From Bacteroidota bacterium (GTDB taxonomy: Bacteria; Bacteroidota; Bacteroidia; Cytophagales; Cyclobacteriaceae): a DNA stretch of 32,573 bases. The translations under genes were made by a program, and so were the position numbers. Shown one piece after another: positions 13,857 to 22,992 of this stretch (the first letter of the stretch is position 1; each line of letters opens with the position of its first letter). A model generated the notes under the pieces. The model was not told the DNA's origin. It searched no databases and saw only the letters and a list, made by a program, of their open reading frames with translations. The DNA lies in NCBI GenBank assembly GCA_023428695.1, contig JAEYWY010000029.1:1-32573 (forward strand). The letters are read 5' to 3'.

Positions 13857-16790
13857 ATGAGACGAAAACTTGTCTGCGCATTTGTGGCGCTGTTCTGCCT
13901 GGCAATCCCGCTGGCGGCACAGGACACAATGATTTCCGGGACCGTCGTTGACGACACCGGTGCCTCCCTCCCGGGAGTAAACATTCTGCTCAAAGGGTCA
14001 ACCACTGGCGCCACCACTGACGTGGATGGAAAATACAGCCTCCGGGTTCCAGCCGGGAGTACGCTGGTTTTCTCATTTATCGGCTACGTGACGAAGGAAG
14101 TACAGGTTGGCAATCAAACCACTATCGACATTACGTTGCAGACCGACGTAACCACGCTCTCCGAACTTGTCGTGGTAGGTTATGGTTTTCAGGAAAAGAA
14201 GGACATCACTGGTGCTGTCGCTGTCGTGAACTCTGAAGTTTTCGATTCGCGACCCAACAGTCAGTTCGGAAATCTGATTGCCGGTAAGACCGCCGGTGTT
14301 CAGGTCATCACACCTTCAGGAAAACCATCCGCAGGCTTCAGCATTCGCGTACGTGGAACGACTTCGTTGTACGGAGGTAGTGAACCCTTGTACGTCGTTG
14401 ACGGTGTTCCTGCGACGGATACGCGCACGATCAACCCTGCCGATATCGAATCTATCTCGGTGTTGAAAGACGCTTCCTCCGCCGCGATCTATGGTGCACA
14501 GGGAGCCAACGGCGTTGTGCTGATCACAACCAAGCGCGCGAAATCAGAAACGCCGCGTTTTGAGTTTAGCTCATACGTTGGTTATGCCACTGCCTGGAGA
14601 ACGCTTGATGTCCTCAACAGTGAACAGTATCGCGACCTCATGACCGAGCTTGGTCAACTGACCGACTGGTCGCGCTATACGGCAAACACCGACTGGCAAA
14701 ACGAAATATTCCAACGCGGAACGTCGCAGAATTATCAGCTTGCCGTTTCCGGGAAATCCGATAAGACAAACTACTACGTGTCCGGCGGCTGGACCCAGCA
14801 AAAGGGGTCGGTGAGAAGTTCCGAAATGGATCGTTATAACCTCAAAATCAGCCTCGAACAAAAAGTCAACAACTGGCTGACATTCGGTACGAACGTAAAC
14901 TACATGCGTTATCACGACGTGGATGTTTCCGACAACCAGGCGATCAACCAGGGTGGTGTTATCCTCGGCATGTTGTCGACACCTCCGAACATCGGCATCT
15001 ACAACTCCAACGGTACCTTTACCAGCAACCCGTTCCAGGACTGGGAGAACCCGATCTCATCCACCGATGGTTCTGACCGCGACTACAACATGCAGCGCGT
15101 GCTGGGTAACGTTTACGCTGAAGTGCAGTTCCTCAATGATTTCAAGTTCCGCACCAACGTAGGTCTTGACGTCAACAATGACATCTACGACTACTTCCTC
15201 GATCCGTTCCGCACGAGCTATGGCCGCGCGAAAAAAGGTATCGCGGTGAACAGCACGAACATGAACAACCACCTCATCTTCGACAATACGCTGACGTACA
15301 CCAAAACAATCGATAGACACAATTTCTCCGTGATGGTCGGTACCGTTCTGCAAAGCGGCCGTTACGAGAGCAATTACATCGAGACAAACGGTTTTGCCAA
15401 CGCCGGTATTCCTACCACCGGGGCAGGATCGACAATCATTTCAGCCAACAACTCGAAGAGTGAAAGTGCAAACACCTCACTCATCTCGCGTGCGACATAC
15501 GACTACGCGGGCAAGTACCTGTTCACAGCAAACTTCCGCCGTGACGGTTCCTTCAACTTTGGTCCCAACAACCGCTACGGACACTTCCCGTCGTTCTCAC
15601 TGGGCTGGAGATTGTCTGAAGAATCATTCATGTCCGCGCTGCAGGATCAGATTGACGACCTGAAAGTGAGAGTGGGTTATGGTATTCTCGGTAACGACAA
15701 GGTTACCCGCTACGCATACTTCGGTCGCGTAGGCTACGGTGCCAACTATCCGATCGGTGGCGTTATCCTGCCGGGAAGCTATCAGAACTCAATCGAGAAC
15801 CGCGACCTGAAATGGGAGACTACCGAACAAATCAACGTCGGTGTGGACGTTACCGTCCTCGAAGGCAGACTGAGATTTTCGGCAGACGGTTATATCAAGA
15901 ACACATCCGACCTGTTGCTCCAGGTTCCGCTGCCGCGTTCCACCGGGTTTAACAGCGGTTTGAAAAACGTTGGTAAGATCCGCAACAAAGGATTGGAGTT
16001 TGAAGCAAATTCAATCAACCTTACCGGTGACCTGAAGTGGGAGACAAACTTCAACATCACGTTCAACCGTAACGAAGTCGTTGACATCGTCGGGCAAACA
16101 CTGATCGGTGGTGGCATACCGGGTAGAGGTGACGTCAGCTACTCGAGCGAAGGCCGACCTCTCGGTATGTTCTACGGCTACATCTTCGGTGGAGTTGATC
16201 CTCAGACCGGCGACGCGTTCTACATCGACAAGAACGGGGAGAGTACCTTCACACCGGCAGCCGACGATCGTACATTCATCGGTAACCCGAACCCTGATTT
16301 CTACTTCGGTCTGACAAACACACTTTCGTACAAAAACTTCGACCTCAGCATCTTCCTGCAAGGTCAGTATGGCAACGATATCTTCAACGCCACTCGTATC
16401 GAAACGGAAGGCATGACCGATGCGAAAAACCAGACTGCAGCCGTCGCAGACCGATGGAGAGCACCTGGCGACATCACCGACATTCCGCGTGCCGTATGGG
16501 GTAACACCAATAACTCACGGATTTCTACACGTTTTGTGGAAGATGGTTCATTCATGCGGATCAAGGCGCTTACCCTTGGCTACAACCTGCCGGAGAACAT
16601 CATTCAGAAAGCACACCTGACCAATGCGAAGGTTTACTTCACAGGTGAGAACCTGTTCACATTCACGAAATACAAGGGCTACGACCCTGAAGTGAATGCG
16701 TTTGGCGCAAGCAACACTGTTCTTGGTGTTGACTTCGGGACTTACCCTCAAACACGTAACCTGATCCTCGGTGTCAACATTTCATTCTAA
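13857..16790 (+). CDS. SusC-like TonB-dependent outer-membrane transporter
   Basis: The 977-residue protein imports oligosaccharides across the outer membrane with its SusD lid. Seen in order: a signal peptide (1-21), a carboxypeptidase-regulatory-like barrel extension (about 26-95, ISGTVVDDTGASLPGVNI), the linker LSELVVVGYGFQEKKDITGA, a plug domain (about 115-225, PLYVVDGVPA and SVLKDASSAAIYGAQGANGV), then a 22-strand barrel ending in LILGVNISF with the terminal Phe needed for assembly. The length is at the low end for SusC proteins. No STN domain is present, so it is not coupled to an anti-sigma/ECF switch in the usual way. It is followed after 10 bp by SusD. The promoter and palindrome lie just upstream. 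Confidence 0.95.
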   Translation: MRRKLVCAFVALFCLAIPLAAQDTMISGTVVDDTGASLPGVNILLKGSTTGATTDVDGKYSLRVPAGSTLVFSFIGYVTKEVQVGNQTTIDITLQTDVTTLSELVVVGYGFQEKKDITGAVAVVNSEVFDSRPNSQFGNLIAGKTAGVQVITPSGKPSAGFSIRVRGTTSLYGGSEPLYVVDGVPATDTRTINPADIESISVLKDASSAAIYGAQGANGVVLITTKRAKSETPRFEFSSYVGYATAWRTLDVLNSEQYRDLMTELGQLTDWSRYTANTDWQNEIFQRGTSQNYQLAVSGKSDKTNYYVSGGWTQQKGSVRSSEMDRYNLKISLEQKVNNWLTFGTNVNYMRYHDVDVSDNQAINQGGVILGMLSTPPNIGIYNSNGTFTSNPFQDWENPISSTDGSDRDYNMQRVLGNVYAEVQFLNDFKFRTNVGLDVNNDIYDYFLDPFRTSYGRAKKGIAVNSTNMNNHLIFDNTLTYTKTIDRHNFSVMVGTVLQSGRYESNYIETNGFANAGIPTTGAGSTIISANNSKSESANTSLISRATYDYAGKYLFTANFRRDGSFNFGPNNRYGHFPSFSLGWRLSEESFMSALQDQIDDLKVRVGYGILGNDKVTRYAYFGRVGYGANYPIGGVILPGSYQNSIENRDLKWETTEQINVGVDVTVLEGRLRFSADGYIKNTSDLLLQVPLPRSTGFNSGLKNVGKIRNKGLEFEANSINLTGDLKWETNFNITFNRNEVVDIVGQTLIGGGIPGRGDVSYSSEGRPLGMFYGYIFGGVDPQTGDAFYIDKNGESTFTPAADDRTFIGNPNPDFYFGLTNTLSYKNFDLSIFLQGQYGNDIFNATRIETEGMTDAKNQTAAVADRWRAPGDITDIPRAVWGNTNNSRISTRFVEDGSFMRIKALTLGYNLPENIIQKAHLTNAKVYFTGENLFTFTKYKGYDPEVNAFGASNTVLGVDFGTYPQTRNLILGVNISF

Positions 16791-16800
16791 TACACGAGTC

Positions 16801-18285
16801 ATGAAAATTACATTGAACATAAAGTTACTTCTCGCAGCCGGTCTGGCATTCGGACTGTCGTCATGCGAAGACTTTCTTGATAAACAGCCGATCTCTGAAG
16901 GAACAATTGACAATTCCTATCAGACGGCGAGCGATGCCGAGACTGCCCTGGTGGGCGTGTACGATTCATTCCAGCAGGAATACTACGTATGGGATAACGT
17001 CATCTTCAGCGACGTGATTTCAGATAACTACTACGCCGGCGGTGATAACGCTGAAGTCTTCGCAGTCGACGATTTGAATCTTTCACCGACGAACTCAAGG
17101 CTATTCGCCAACTGGAGTCAGATCTACACTGCTATCGCAAAAGCGAATGTGGTCCTGGCAAAAGTTCCGACGATCACCGACGTCGCTCTTGACGTGAACA
17201 ACAGAAGGGAACAGATTCTTGGTGAAGCTTCCTTCCTTCGTGCATACCACTACTATAACCTGGTGAAACTGTGGGGACCGGTTCCGTTGATCGTTGAACC
17301 CGTAAGCTCGACAGAGCCTTCGGTAGTCAATGTTCCGCGTTCTTCCGAAACCGAAGTTTACAACCGGATCGTTGCTGATCTCGAATTTGCGGCAGCCAAC
17401 CTGCCTGACACATACAGCGACGACGCCAGTGTGAACAAAGCGCGTGCAACGAAAGGTGCCGCGAATGCATTGCTTGCCAAAGTATGGGCACAGCGTTCTG
17501 ACCGCGATTACAACAAGGTGCTTACGTATGCCAATGCCGTGATCAACAGTCCGGCCGGCTACCAATTGCTGGATAAGTTTGCCGATCTATTCGACGGCAA
17601 TCACTACAACAATGCCGAGTCCATCCTGGAAGTGCAATACATCGGCGGTACCGAAGCCAACTTTGGTCCGCAACTCCTGTTGCCTCCTTCAATCAGTGGT
17701 GATACCTGGAGAAAATTCGTCACACCGTCACGTGACCTTGTGAATGCATTCGACGAAGAAGGTGACACGGAAAGAAAAGATGCCACGATCCTGTTTGAGA
17801 ACGCACCGTGGGCTGATGAATTCTGGTCACTCAACGTCAACGGTTCTGTGCCTTTCGCCTACAAGTGGAAGAGTGCCAACGGTTGGGCTAGTACGAACCG
17901 TCAGTACATCCTTCGCCTTGCGGACATCATCTTGTTAAAAGCTGAAGCGCTCAACGAACTCGGGCAAACCGAAGCTGCCGCTGACGAAGTCGACAAGATC
18001 CGCGAGCGTGCAGGTCTTGACCCGACCACAGCAAGTACCCAAGATGACATGCGACTTGCCATTGAGAAGGAGCGGAGACTTGAACTTGCGCAGGAAGCAC
18101 AGCGGTGGGATGATCTCAAGCGTTATGGTCGCGCCTTGGAGGTGATGAACAGCCTGGTTGAAATCGATCTGCGCACAGGTAATCCGAAAAACTACAACAT
18201 GAATGCGAACAAACTGCTGCTGCCCATACCGCAGTCGGAGCGTAACCGCAATCCAAATCTCGATCAGAATAATGGTTACAATTAA
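16801..18285 (+). CDS. SusD-like surface glycan-binding lipoprotein
   Basis: This 494-residue lipoprotein covers the SusC channel and binds glycan at the cell surface. The start is set at ATG 16801, giving a signal with lipobox LSSC (Cys22) followed by EDFLDKQP, the standard SusD beginning. The TPR-like helical body is seen in GEASFLRAYHYYNLVKLWGP and the later RLADIILLKAEALNELGQ and RERRLELAQEAQRWDDLKRY-like segments (the window has KERRLELAQEAQRWDDLKRY). It ends PNLDQNNGYN, the usual SusD C-terminus. It lies 10 bp after SusC, in the same operon. Confidence 0.95.
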   Translation: MKITLNIKLLLAAGLAFGLSSCEDFLDKQPISEGTIDNSYQTASDAETALVGVYDSFQQEYYVWDNVIFSDVISDNYYAGGDNAEVFAVDDLNLSPTNSRLFANWSQIYTAIAKANVVLAKVPTITDVALDVNNRREQILGEASFLRAYHYYNLVKLWGPVPLIVEPVSSTEPSVVNVPRSSETEVYNRIVADLEFAAANLPDTYSDDASVNKARATKGAANALLAKVWAQRSDRDYNKVLTYANAVINSPAGYQLLDKFADLFDGNHYNNAESILEVQYIGGTEANFGPQLLLPPSISGDTWRKFVTPSRDLVNAFDEEGDTERKDATILFENAPWADEFWSLNVNGSVPFAYKWKSANGWASTNRQYILRLADIILLKAEALNELGQTEAAADEVDKIRERAGLDPTTASTQDDMRLAIEKERRLELAQEAQRWDDLKRYGRALEVMNSLVEIDLRTGNPKNYNMNANKLLLPIPQSERNRNPNLDQNNGYN

Positions 18286-18305
18286 TAACCGCAAGACTTA
18301 ATGAT

Positions 18306-20054
18306 ATGAAGAAGTTATCAGCTTATATGTTTCTCCTGGTCACGCTTGTCAGCTGGTCCTGCGAGGAAGATTCAAATATGGCGGAACTCGGAAACTGGGA
18401 AATCACAGCCCCAACATTGTCGACTCCGTCTTCAGATGCGAATATTGTCCTGGATGAAAGCGCGCCCGACGCGCCCATCAATTTCCAATGGGGCGCTGCA
18501 GTGACGAGTAACCGTTTCGTTGTAGGGTACAAGTTTGTGCTCGTACCCGAGACGGCTTCGGATCTTTCGAATCCCGTTATGGAAGTTGTTCCATCTGCCA
18601 ATGGCAAGGATCGTTTCGTAAACCTCACGGCCGAACAGCTTGACTACGCACTCTGGACAAAGTGTTATGAACCCGGTGCGTCAGTGAAACTGAAGTGGGT
18701 GGTTGTGGCAAAAGCCATTGAGAAAGAAGCGCAGTCTTCGAACGCAATTACCATCACGCGTTTTTCAACCGATCCGGTTTTGGAAAGCCTCGTGATAACG
18801 GGTGCCGGTACAGAAGCCGGTCCTGACCCCGCCAACGCGACGTCCATGCGCGCAAGAACGGATTCAGACGGCGAAGTCACCGGAGTTTTTGACGTGTACA
18901 CGACACTCAACAAGGATCAGACTTTCGTGTTTCGCGATCAGGCCAGTGCCGGGTCGAAGCTTTTCGGTGGTGGCGATGGCAGCATTGAACCATGCGGTAC
19001 CGCGATCGTTGCGCCGGAATCAGGTCAGTACAGAGTAACCGCCAACCTCAATGACGAAACATACAACCTGTGGAAGGTTGACAAGTGGAGCCTTGTTGGT
19101 GATGCAGTCCCCGGTGGCTGGGGCGGCGACGTGCCCTTAACGTACATCGGCAATGGTGTATGGCAGGCTCAGGTTGAGTTCCTCTATCCCTACGATGGTG
19201 CCGGATTTATTTTCCGCGCTAACGGCGACTGGGGTTATATCATGAAACAGGTGAAAGGCACCGTGGCACCAACCGGAATGAGCGGAAGCGTGATCATGGA
19301 ATCTGAAGCTGGCAATGCCGGTGTGGAAGTTGAAGACTCACGCATTGGCAAGACCGGCATTCACACGGTGACACTTGATCTTAGCAACTATACGTTCTCG
19401 ATCGTAGCTGCACCCGTTGAACCTGGTGACAACCAAACCGTCATCGGAAAGACCAACTATCCGGATTCGGATGGTGTGACCGGCAACTTTGACATCGGTG
19501 ACTTTGATGCTCCGGATCAACTGTTCCTGATTTCCGATGGACTGGTCGTTGCCGAACTCACCAAAGACGGTGATGTATTCACGTCGGCGTATCTTGCGCT
19601 TGAGAAGAACAAGACCTACATCCTCAGCGATGCGGAAGACGGTTCCGGCACGACGTACAACAGCTCTGGCGATGGTTCGATGGCTGTTGCACGCGACCAG
19701 GCTTACAAGCTTACTGTTAACTTTGCGGAAGGAAAACTCTTCTGGAAATACTACAACATGAAACTCTTCCACTGGGATGAAGTTGGCGGTGGCTGGGATC
19801 AACGCCAGGAGCTGGTGATGACGTACACTCACCCGTACAAGTTTGAAGTAACGGGAACGCTGTCAGCCGGATTCCACTCCAAGTTCAACTCGCCGTGGGA
19901 TGTTCAGTTTGGAACTGCCGATACTGCACTGAGCGGTACAATGACAAACGGTGGTCCGAACTACACGGGTATTACACAAAACGGAACATATAAAGCTACT
20001 ATCGTTGTGAATGACGAATTTTCAGAAGCGACATACACTTTTGTAAAACAATAA
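18306..20054 (+). CDS. SusE/SusF-like surface glycan-binding lipoprotein
   Basis: The 582-residue lipoprotein has a signal with Cys19 (LVSWSC), an N-terminal SusE-type Ig-like domain (about 30-155, WEITAPTLSTPSSDANIVLD), and then repeated beta-sandwich modules. The modules recur as DKWSLVGDAVPGGWGGDVPL and MKLFHWDEVGGGWDQRQELV, with a middle one near residues 380-470. SusE and SusF proteins bind polysaccharide at the cell surface without enzymatic activity; modules with GGW turns resemble starch- and glucan-binding folds. It starts 20 bp after SusD and is separated from the GH30 genes by a strong hairpin. The SusE call is based on position and the first domain; glycan specificity unknown. Confidence 0.85.
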   Translation: MKKLSAYMFLLVTLVSWSCEEDSNMAELGNWEITAPTLSTPSSDANIVLDESAPDAPINFQWGAAVTSNRFVVGYKFVLVPETASDLSNPVMEVVPSANGKDRFVNLTAEQLDYALWTKCYEPGASVKLKWVVVAKAIEKEAQSSNAITITRFSTDPVLESLVITGAGTEAGPDPANATSMRARTDSDGEVTGVFDVYTTLNKDQTFVFRDQASAGSKLFGGGDGSIEPCGTAIVAPESGQYRVTANLNDETYNLWKVDKWSLVGDAVPGGWGGDVPLTYIGNGVWQAQVEFLYPYDGAGFIFRANGDWGYIMKQVKGTVAPTGMSGSVIMESEAGNAGVEVEDSRIGKTGIHTVTLDLSNYTFSIVAAPVEPGDNQTVIGKTNYPDSDGVTGNFDIGDFDAPDQLFLISDGLVVAELTKDGDVFTSAYLALEKNKTYILSDAEDGSGTTYNSSGDGSMAVARDQAYKLTVNFAEGKLFWKYYNMKLFHWDEVGGGWDQRQELVMTYTHPYKFEVTGTLSAGFHSKFNSPWDVQFGTADTALSGTMTNGGPNYTGITQNGTYKATIVVNDEFSEATYTFVKQ

Positions 20055-20062
20055 TTTTAATC

Positions 20063-20087
20063 GGCCCCGCGTAAGATTCGCGGGGCC
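20063..20087 (+). terminator. Strong hairpin between SusE and GH30 genes
   Basis: GGCCCCGCG and CGCGGGGCC form a perfect 9-bp G+C-rich stem around a 7-nt loop, 8 bp after the SusE stop and 15 bp before the first GH30 gene. It is followed by TTAACTATT, not a clean T-run. It may be a partial terminator or an mRNA-stabilising end that lowers GH30 expression relative to SusCDE. Confidence 0.7.
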
Positions 20088-20101
20088 TTAACTATTAAGC
20101 T

Positions 20102-21529
20102 ATGCGTTTGGCTCAATTAGGAACTGCTTTCGTACTCCTTGCTGCGGCGATGTGGTCATGTGAGAGCGGAAAACAGGGGAATGCAGTTTCCGGTGCAAAG
20201 GTTTCGGATGTTGGTATGTGGGTGACCACCGGAGACCGCTCCCTCTTGTTGCAACAACTCACCGACAGGATTAACGAAGGCGTTCAGGACGGCGCGCCGA
20301 CAATCAAAATAGATACAGCTAAAGTTTATCAGACGATGGACGGCTTTGGCTTCAGCCTTACCGGCGGAAGCGCGATGCTGCTCAATACAAAACTCCCGGC
20401 AGAAAAACGCGGCGAATTGCTTCGCGAACTGTTTACCACGGAAGGTAACAGCATAGGAGTGAGTTATCTCAGGATCAGCATCGGAGCTTCCGATCTTGAC
20501 GAACGCGTATTCTCATATGCCGATTTTTCTGAAGGCCAGAAAAAAGACCTGTCCGGGTTTTCGCTGGATGAGGACAAAAAACATCTGGTGCCCGTGCTCA
20601 AAGAAATTCTTGCTATCAACCCGGATATCAAAATAATGGGCAGCCCGTGGAGCGCACCTGCGTGGATGAAAACCAACAACCACGTTAAGGGCGGAAGCCT
20701 TCGCAAGGAATACTACTCCGAATACGCGCGGTATTTCGTGTACTATCTGCAGGCGATGGCGAAGGAAGGAATCAGGATCGATGCGATTACGATTCAGAAC
20801 GAACCTGAAAATCCGAACAACACACCCAGCATGCTGATGACGGCTGAAGAGCAGGCCGACTTCATCAAGAACCATCTCGGTCCCGCGTTCCAACAGGCTG
20901 GCATTACAACGAAAATAGTTCTCTTTGATCATAACTGCGACCACCCCGAGTATCCCATCACCATCCTCAACGACGTGGATGCAAAGCAGTATGTTGATGG
21001 TTCAGCGTTTCACATGTACCTCGGTGAAATCAGCGCGATGAGCAAGGTGCACGAAGCGCATCCCGACAAACACCTCTACTTTACCGAGCAGTGGACATCC
21101 GGCGAAGGCGAATTCGACGGCGACTTGTTCTGGCACACACGCGAGCTGATGATTGGCGCACCAAGAAACTGGAGCCGGAACGTGCTGGAATGGAATCTCG
21201 CAGCCGATCCGAATTTTGATCCACACACCGATGATGGCGGTTGTACGATCTGCCAGGGCGCACTTACCGTCGATGCCGAATCCGTGAGCAGAAATGTCTC
21301 TTACTACATCATCGCCCACGGATCGAAGTTTGTGCCCGATGGTTCGGTACGTGTCGATTCAAACATTCCCGATGGTCTCCCTAACGTTGCCTACGTAACA
21401 CCCGAAGGCAGGAAAGCACTCCTCGTGGTGAATGAAGGCTCAACTGAAAAGATATTCAACGTAGTCGCGGGTGCAAGTAAATTTTCTGTGACGCTTCCGA
21501 AAGGCAGTGTCGCGACGCTGGTTTGGTAA
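20102..21529 (+). CDS. GH30 family glycoside hydrolase, lipoprotein
   Basis: The 475-residue enzyme has a signal with lipid-site Cys20 (AAAMWSC) and the GH30 (beta/alpha)8 barrel with its side beta domain. Visible signatures are VYQTMDGFGFSLTGGSAML, IMGSPWSAPAWMKTNNHVKG, the acid/base in AITIQNEPE (Glu234) and the nucleophile in LYFTEQW (Glu329). GH30 members cleave beta-1,6-glucan, glucosylceramide, xylan or beta-fucoside. The NEP and FTE contexts resemble the glucosylceramidase/beta-1,6-glucanase branch; the substrate is inferred. It is the first of three GH30 genes in a row and resembles the third one most (shared WVTTGD-xx-LLL near the N-terminus). Likely anchored in the outer membrane. 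Confidence 0.93.
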   Translation: MRLAQLGTAFVLLAAAMWSCESGKQGNAVSGAKVSDVGMWVTTGDRSLLLQQLTDRINEGVQDGAPTIKIDTAKVYQTMDGFGFSLTGGSAMLLNTKLPAEKRGELLRELFTTEGNSIGVSYLRISIGASDLDERVFSYADFSEGQKKDLSGFSLDEDKKHLVPVLKEILAINPDIKIMGSPWSAPAWMKTNNHVKGGSLRKEYYSEYARYFVYYLQAMAKEGIRIDAITIQNEPENPNNTPSMLMTAEEQADFIKNHLGPAFQQAGITTKIVLFDHNCDHPEYPITILNDVDAKQYVDGSAFHMYLGEISAMSKVHEAHPDKHLYFTEQWTSGEGEFDGDLFWHTRELMIGAPRNWSRNVLEWNLAADPNFDPHTDDGGCTICQGALTVDAESVSRNVSYYIIAHGSKFVPDGSVRVDSNIPDGLPNVAYVTPEGRKALLVVNEGSTEKIFNVVAGASKFSVTLPKGSVATLVW

Positions 21530-21542
21530 AACTGATTGTGAT

Positions 21543-22979
21543 ATGAACCTGAAGAACTGTTTTTCTGTATTGTCCATTTTCGGTTTCGCATTGGCACTCT
21601 CACCGTTGGCCTATGCGCAAACGAAAGTTACCGTTTACACGACCGCAAAAGGCACCGATCTGCGTATCGCGCAGACGTTACAGGCTGAACTGAAACCATT
21701 TGGTCAGCCGTTTGAAACGCAACCATGTGTATTCGTCGATCCCACGCACACGTTCCAGACGATGATCGGAATCGGTGGTGCGATAACGGATGCTTCGGCG
21801 GAGACCTATGCGAAACTCTCGCCGGAAGTGAAGCGGCAATTCGTGAAAGCATACTTTAGCGAGGAGGGTATTGGCTATACGCTACTAAGGACAAACATCA
21901 ACAGCTGCGATTTTTCGAGTGGTTCATACACGTACGTTGAAGACAACGACAAGGAGTTGAAAACATTCGACATCTCGCATGACGAAACGTACAAGATCCC
22001 GCTGATCCGGGAGGCGATGCAAACCGCTGGCAAAAACAGCTTGCTGTATGTGAGTCCGTGGAGCCCGCCGGCATGGATGAAGGACACAAAGAACATGTTG
22101 CAGGGCGGCAAACTTCTGCCTGAATTTCGCGATGCCTGGGCCAACTACTATATCAGGTTCATACAGGCGTACGAGAAACGCGGCATTCCGGTGTGGGGAC
22201 TTTCCGTACAGAACGAACCCATGGCAAAACAAACCTGGGAATCGTGCATCTGGACGGCTGAAGAGGAACGCGACTTCATCAAGAATCACCTTGGTCCAGC
22301 GTTGCACAGAAACGGCATGGCCGGCAAGAAACTGATTGCGTGGGATCACAACCGCGACCTGATCTATCAACGCGCTTCAACAGTGCTTAACGATCCCGAA
22401 GCCGCGAAGTATGTGTGGGGGATAGGCTTCCACTGGTATGAAACGTGGACCGGCAGTGACATGCAGTTCGACAATCTGCGCCGCGTACATGAAGCGTTTC
22501 CCGACAAAAACCTCATCTTCACGGAGGGCTGCGTAGAGAAATTCGCGTACAATAGAATTTCAGACTGGACACTCGGCGAACGTTACGGAAAATCGCTCAT
22601 CCATGATTTTAACGCCGGTACCGTTGCATGGACGGACTGGAACATCCTGCTCGATGAAAAGGGCGGTCCGAACCACGTTGGCAACTTCTGTTTCGCACCG
22701 ATCCATGCCGACACGCGAACAGGAAAGCTGCTGTTCGCAAATTCATACTACTACCTCGGGCACTTTTCGAAATTCATCAAGCCTGGTGCAAAGCGAATCG
22801 TAAGCAGCGCCAGTCGCGATAAACTGCAAACCACAGCCTTCAAAAACGATGACGGAAAAATTGCAGTGGTGGTAATGAATACCTCGGATGAGAAGCTTGA
22901 ATATCATTTATGGCTTGACGGCAATGCGGCGCCGATGACAAGTCTTCCCCATTCGATAGCGACAATCATTATTGAATAG
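21543..22979 (+). CDS. GH30 family glycoside hydrolase, secreted
   Basis: From ATG 21543 (13 bp after the previous stop) the 478-residue enzyme has a type I signal peptide (ending AYAQ) and no lipobox, so it should be periplasmic or released, unlike its two neighbours. GH30 motifs: MIGIGGAITDASAETYAKLS, YVSPWSPPAWMKDTKN, acid/base Glu225 in GLSVQNEPM, nucleophile Glu328 in LIFTEGCVEKF. It is more divergent from the other two copies, lacking the WVTTGD segment and having WESCIWTAEEE after the acid/base. It may act on products made outside by the lipoprotein enzymes. An upstream frame extension to 21507 is not favoured because it lacks a signal. Confidence 0.92.
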   Translation: MNLKNCFSVLSIFGFALALSPLAYAQTKVTVYTTAKGTDLRIAQTLQAELKPFGQPFETQPCVFVDPTHTFQTMIGIGGAITDASAETYAKLSPEVKRQFVKAYFSEEGIGYTLLRTNINSCDFSSGSYTYVEDNDKELKTFDISHDETYKIPLIREAMQTAGKNSLLYVSPWSPPAWMKDTKNMLQGGKLLPEFRDAWANYYIRFIQAYEKRGIPVWGLSVQNEPMAKQTWESCIWTAEEERDFIKNHLGPALHRNGMAGKKLIAWDHNRDLIYQRASTVLNDPEAAKYVWGIGFHWYETWTGSDMQFDNLRRVHEAFPDKNLIFTEGCVEKFAYNRISDWTLGERYGKSLIHDFNAGTVAWTDWNILLDEKGGPNHVGNFCFAPIHADTRTGKLLFANSYYYLGHFSKFIKPGAKRIVSSASRDKLQTTAFKNDDGKIAVVVMNTSDEKLEYHLWLDGNAAPMTSLPHSIATIIIE

Positions 22980-22992
22980 CATTAGCAAAGTA

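Noticed and set aside
21507..21542. Upstream extension of the second GH30 gene
   Set aside because: Would overlap the first GH30 gene and put charged residues before a normal signal peptide; ATG 21543 fits spacing and signal.
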